DNA from: Limimaricola sp027213785
Lineage (GTDB): Bacteria; Pseudomonadota; Alphaproteobacteria; Rhodobacterales; Rhodobacteraceae
DNA length: 64,000 bases
Direction: 5' to 3'
Assembly (NCBI RefSeq): GCF_050847355.1
Contig: NZ_CP193755.1
Coordinates: forward strand, 2,294,001 to 2,358,000
This document shows positions 61,384-64,000 of this stretch, in pieces. The first letter of the stretch is position 1, and every line of letters starts with the position of its first letter. The notes below the pieces were generated by a model that saw nothing but the letters and a program-made list of their open reading frames with translations, was not told the origin of the DNA and ran no database searches. The position numbers and the translations under genes were made by a program.

Positions 61384-61513
61384 CGTTGGTCCCTTCTGAT
61401 CTCGCGGCGTTATCGACAAAACGGCGTCGCCATGCAAGCGGGCAAAGACGCCGCACCCCTCTTGCACAGGAACGAAAAGAGGCCAGATTGGTTCGGTCCC
61501 GAGGAGTCCGCCC

Positions 61514-63721
<2,208 letters not shown>

Positions 63722-63745
63722 GCGCGGCTTGCCGATCCGATGCGC

Positions 63746-64000
63746 CTATTTCGCGATTGCCCGAACCAGCGCCAGCACCAGCGCCGCGCCGATCAGCGCC
63801 ACGATCACCACCACCAGCAGCCCACCGGCCGCGAGCAGCGTCACGCCCAGCGCCGCCAGCACGAAGGGCGTGACCATCGCCGCCAGCGCGCCGACGATCA
63901 TGTAGAGCGCCATGTTGCGCCCGCCCGCGAGCTTGCTCGCCAGCCAGCCCGTGGCGAGCCCCACCAGCGCGAGTATCACCAGCGCCGCGACGCCGATGCC
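63746..64000 (-). CDS. GlsB/YeaQ-like small membrane protein, 5' end outside the window
   Basis: At least 84 residues, open through the right edge of the window (the first visible residues are GIGVAALVILALVGLATGWLAS); the start lies beyond base 64000. Three hydrophobic segments, with the Gly-rich motif LVGLATGWLASKLAGGRN typical of the transglycosylase-associated/GlsB stress family. It probably sits in the inner membrane; function not established. A GTG at 63979 could be mistaken for the start but upstream conserved residues show it is internal. Confidence 0.8.
   Translation of the reverse strand, partial: GIGVAALVILALVGLATGWLASKLAGGRNMALYMIVGALAAMVTPFVLAALGVTLLAAGGLLVVVIVALIGAALVLALVRAIAK

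Noticed and set aside
61440..61513. Possible SOS (LexA) box before uvrB
   Set aside because: The alphaproteobacterial GTTC-N7-GTTC element is only half matched (GAAC followed by GGCC at the right spacing), so it is not reported as a site.

Overview
The window is a gene-dense, GC-rich stretch (roughly two thirds G+C by eye) of an alphaproteobacterial chromosome, almost certainly from a member of the Rhodobacteraceae. The lineage evidence is a GcrA cell-cycle regulator, an Irr-type Fur protein, an HWE-family histidine kinase, an NDUFS4-like complex I subunit, an fdsGBACD formate dehydrogenase operon in the Rhodobacter order, and a short dispersed motif (core gcgtatttggagaaagatga) present four times. 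The genus cannot be named from this sequence. I see no insertion sequence, integrase, prophage or CRISPR array. The region reads as core chromosome with a few accessory genes.

Layout. 1-9.4 kb: the 3' end of hrpB, a NUDIX hydrolase, a minus-strand arginine cluster (argD, GNAT, argF, GNAT, HAD), a DrrAB-type exporter pair, an orphan ABC-2 permease with a GNAT, gcrA and a GrpB-family gene. 9.4-14.4 kb: a sitABCD manganese/iron importer behind two palindromic operator-like sites, with rimO directly downstream. 14.5-15.9 kb: an HWE kinase with a single-domain response regulator. 16.1-22 kb: a minus-strand oligopeptide ABC operon (oppABCDF order) with two hairpins after the binding-protein gene. 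22.5-29.5 kb: a LysR regulator and fdsGBACD, an NAD-linked molybdenum formate dehydrogenase with its maturation factors.

29.6-43 kb: a small conserved-looking protein, an M48 lipoprotein peptidase, a hemolysin III-like protein, dgkA, a frameshifted DUF1993 gene, aspS, pabC/pabB, carB, an HPF/RaiA-cold-shock fusion gene whose ribosome binding site and start codon lie in a perfect 17-bp hairpin, thymidine kinase, a 2-hydroxyacid dehydrogenase, csaA and proC. 43.2-46.4 kb: irr divergent from fabA-fabB-fabI. 46.8-50.7 kb: an FKBP isomerase and a translationally coupled four-gene catabolic-looking cluster (haloacid dehalogenase, two alpha/beta hydrolases, a threonine dehydratase-like enzyme).

50.7-64 kb: a beta-barrel-like outer membrane protein, a small hypothetical gene, tRNA-Arg(TCT), a Tat-exported intradiol-dioxygenase-like protein paired with a bis-histidine haem membrane protein, BenE and NCS1 transporters, a metallophosphoesterase, an RlpA-like protein, YihY, MYG1, the NDUFS4-like protein, uvrB and the 5'-truncated start of a small membrane protein. 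Several intergenic stretches here (51981-52356, 57532-57967, 59621-59993) have no gene I can support.

The most unusual signals are the start-codon-occluding hairpin of the HPF-cold-shock gene, the exported dioxygenase-like/haem-protein pair and its upstream palindrome, the paired palindromes before sitA, the broken DUF1993 gene, and the dispersed motif that forms the first codons of pabC.
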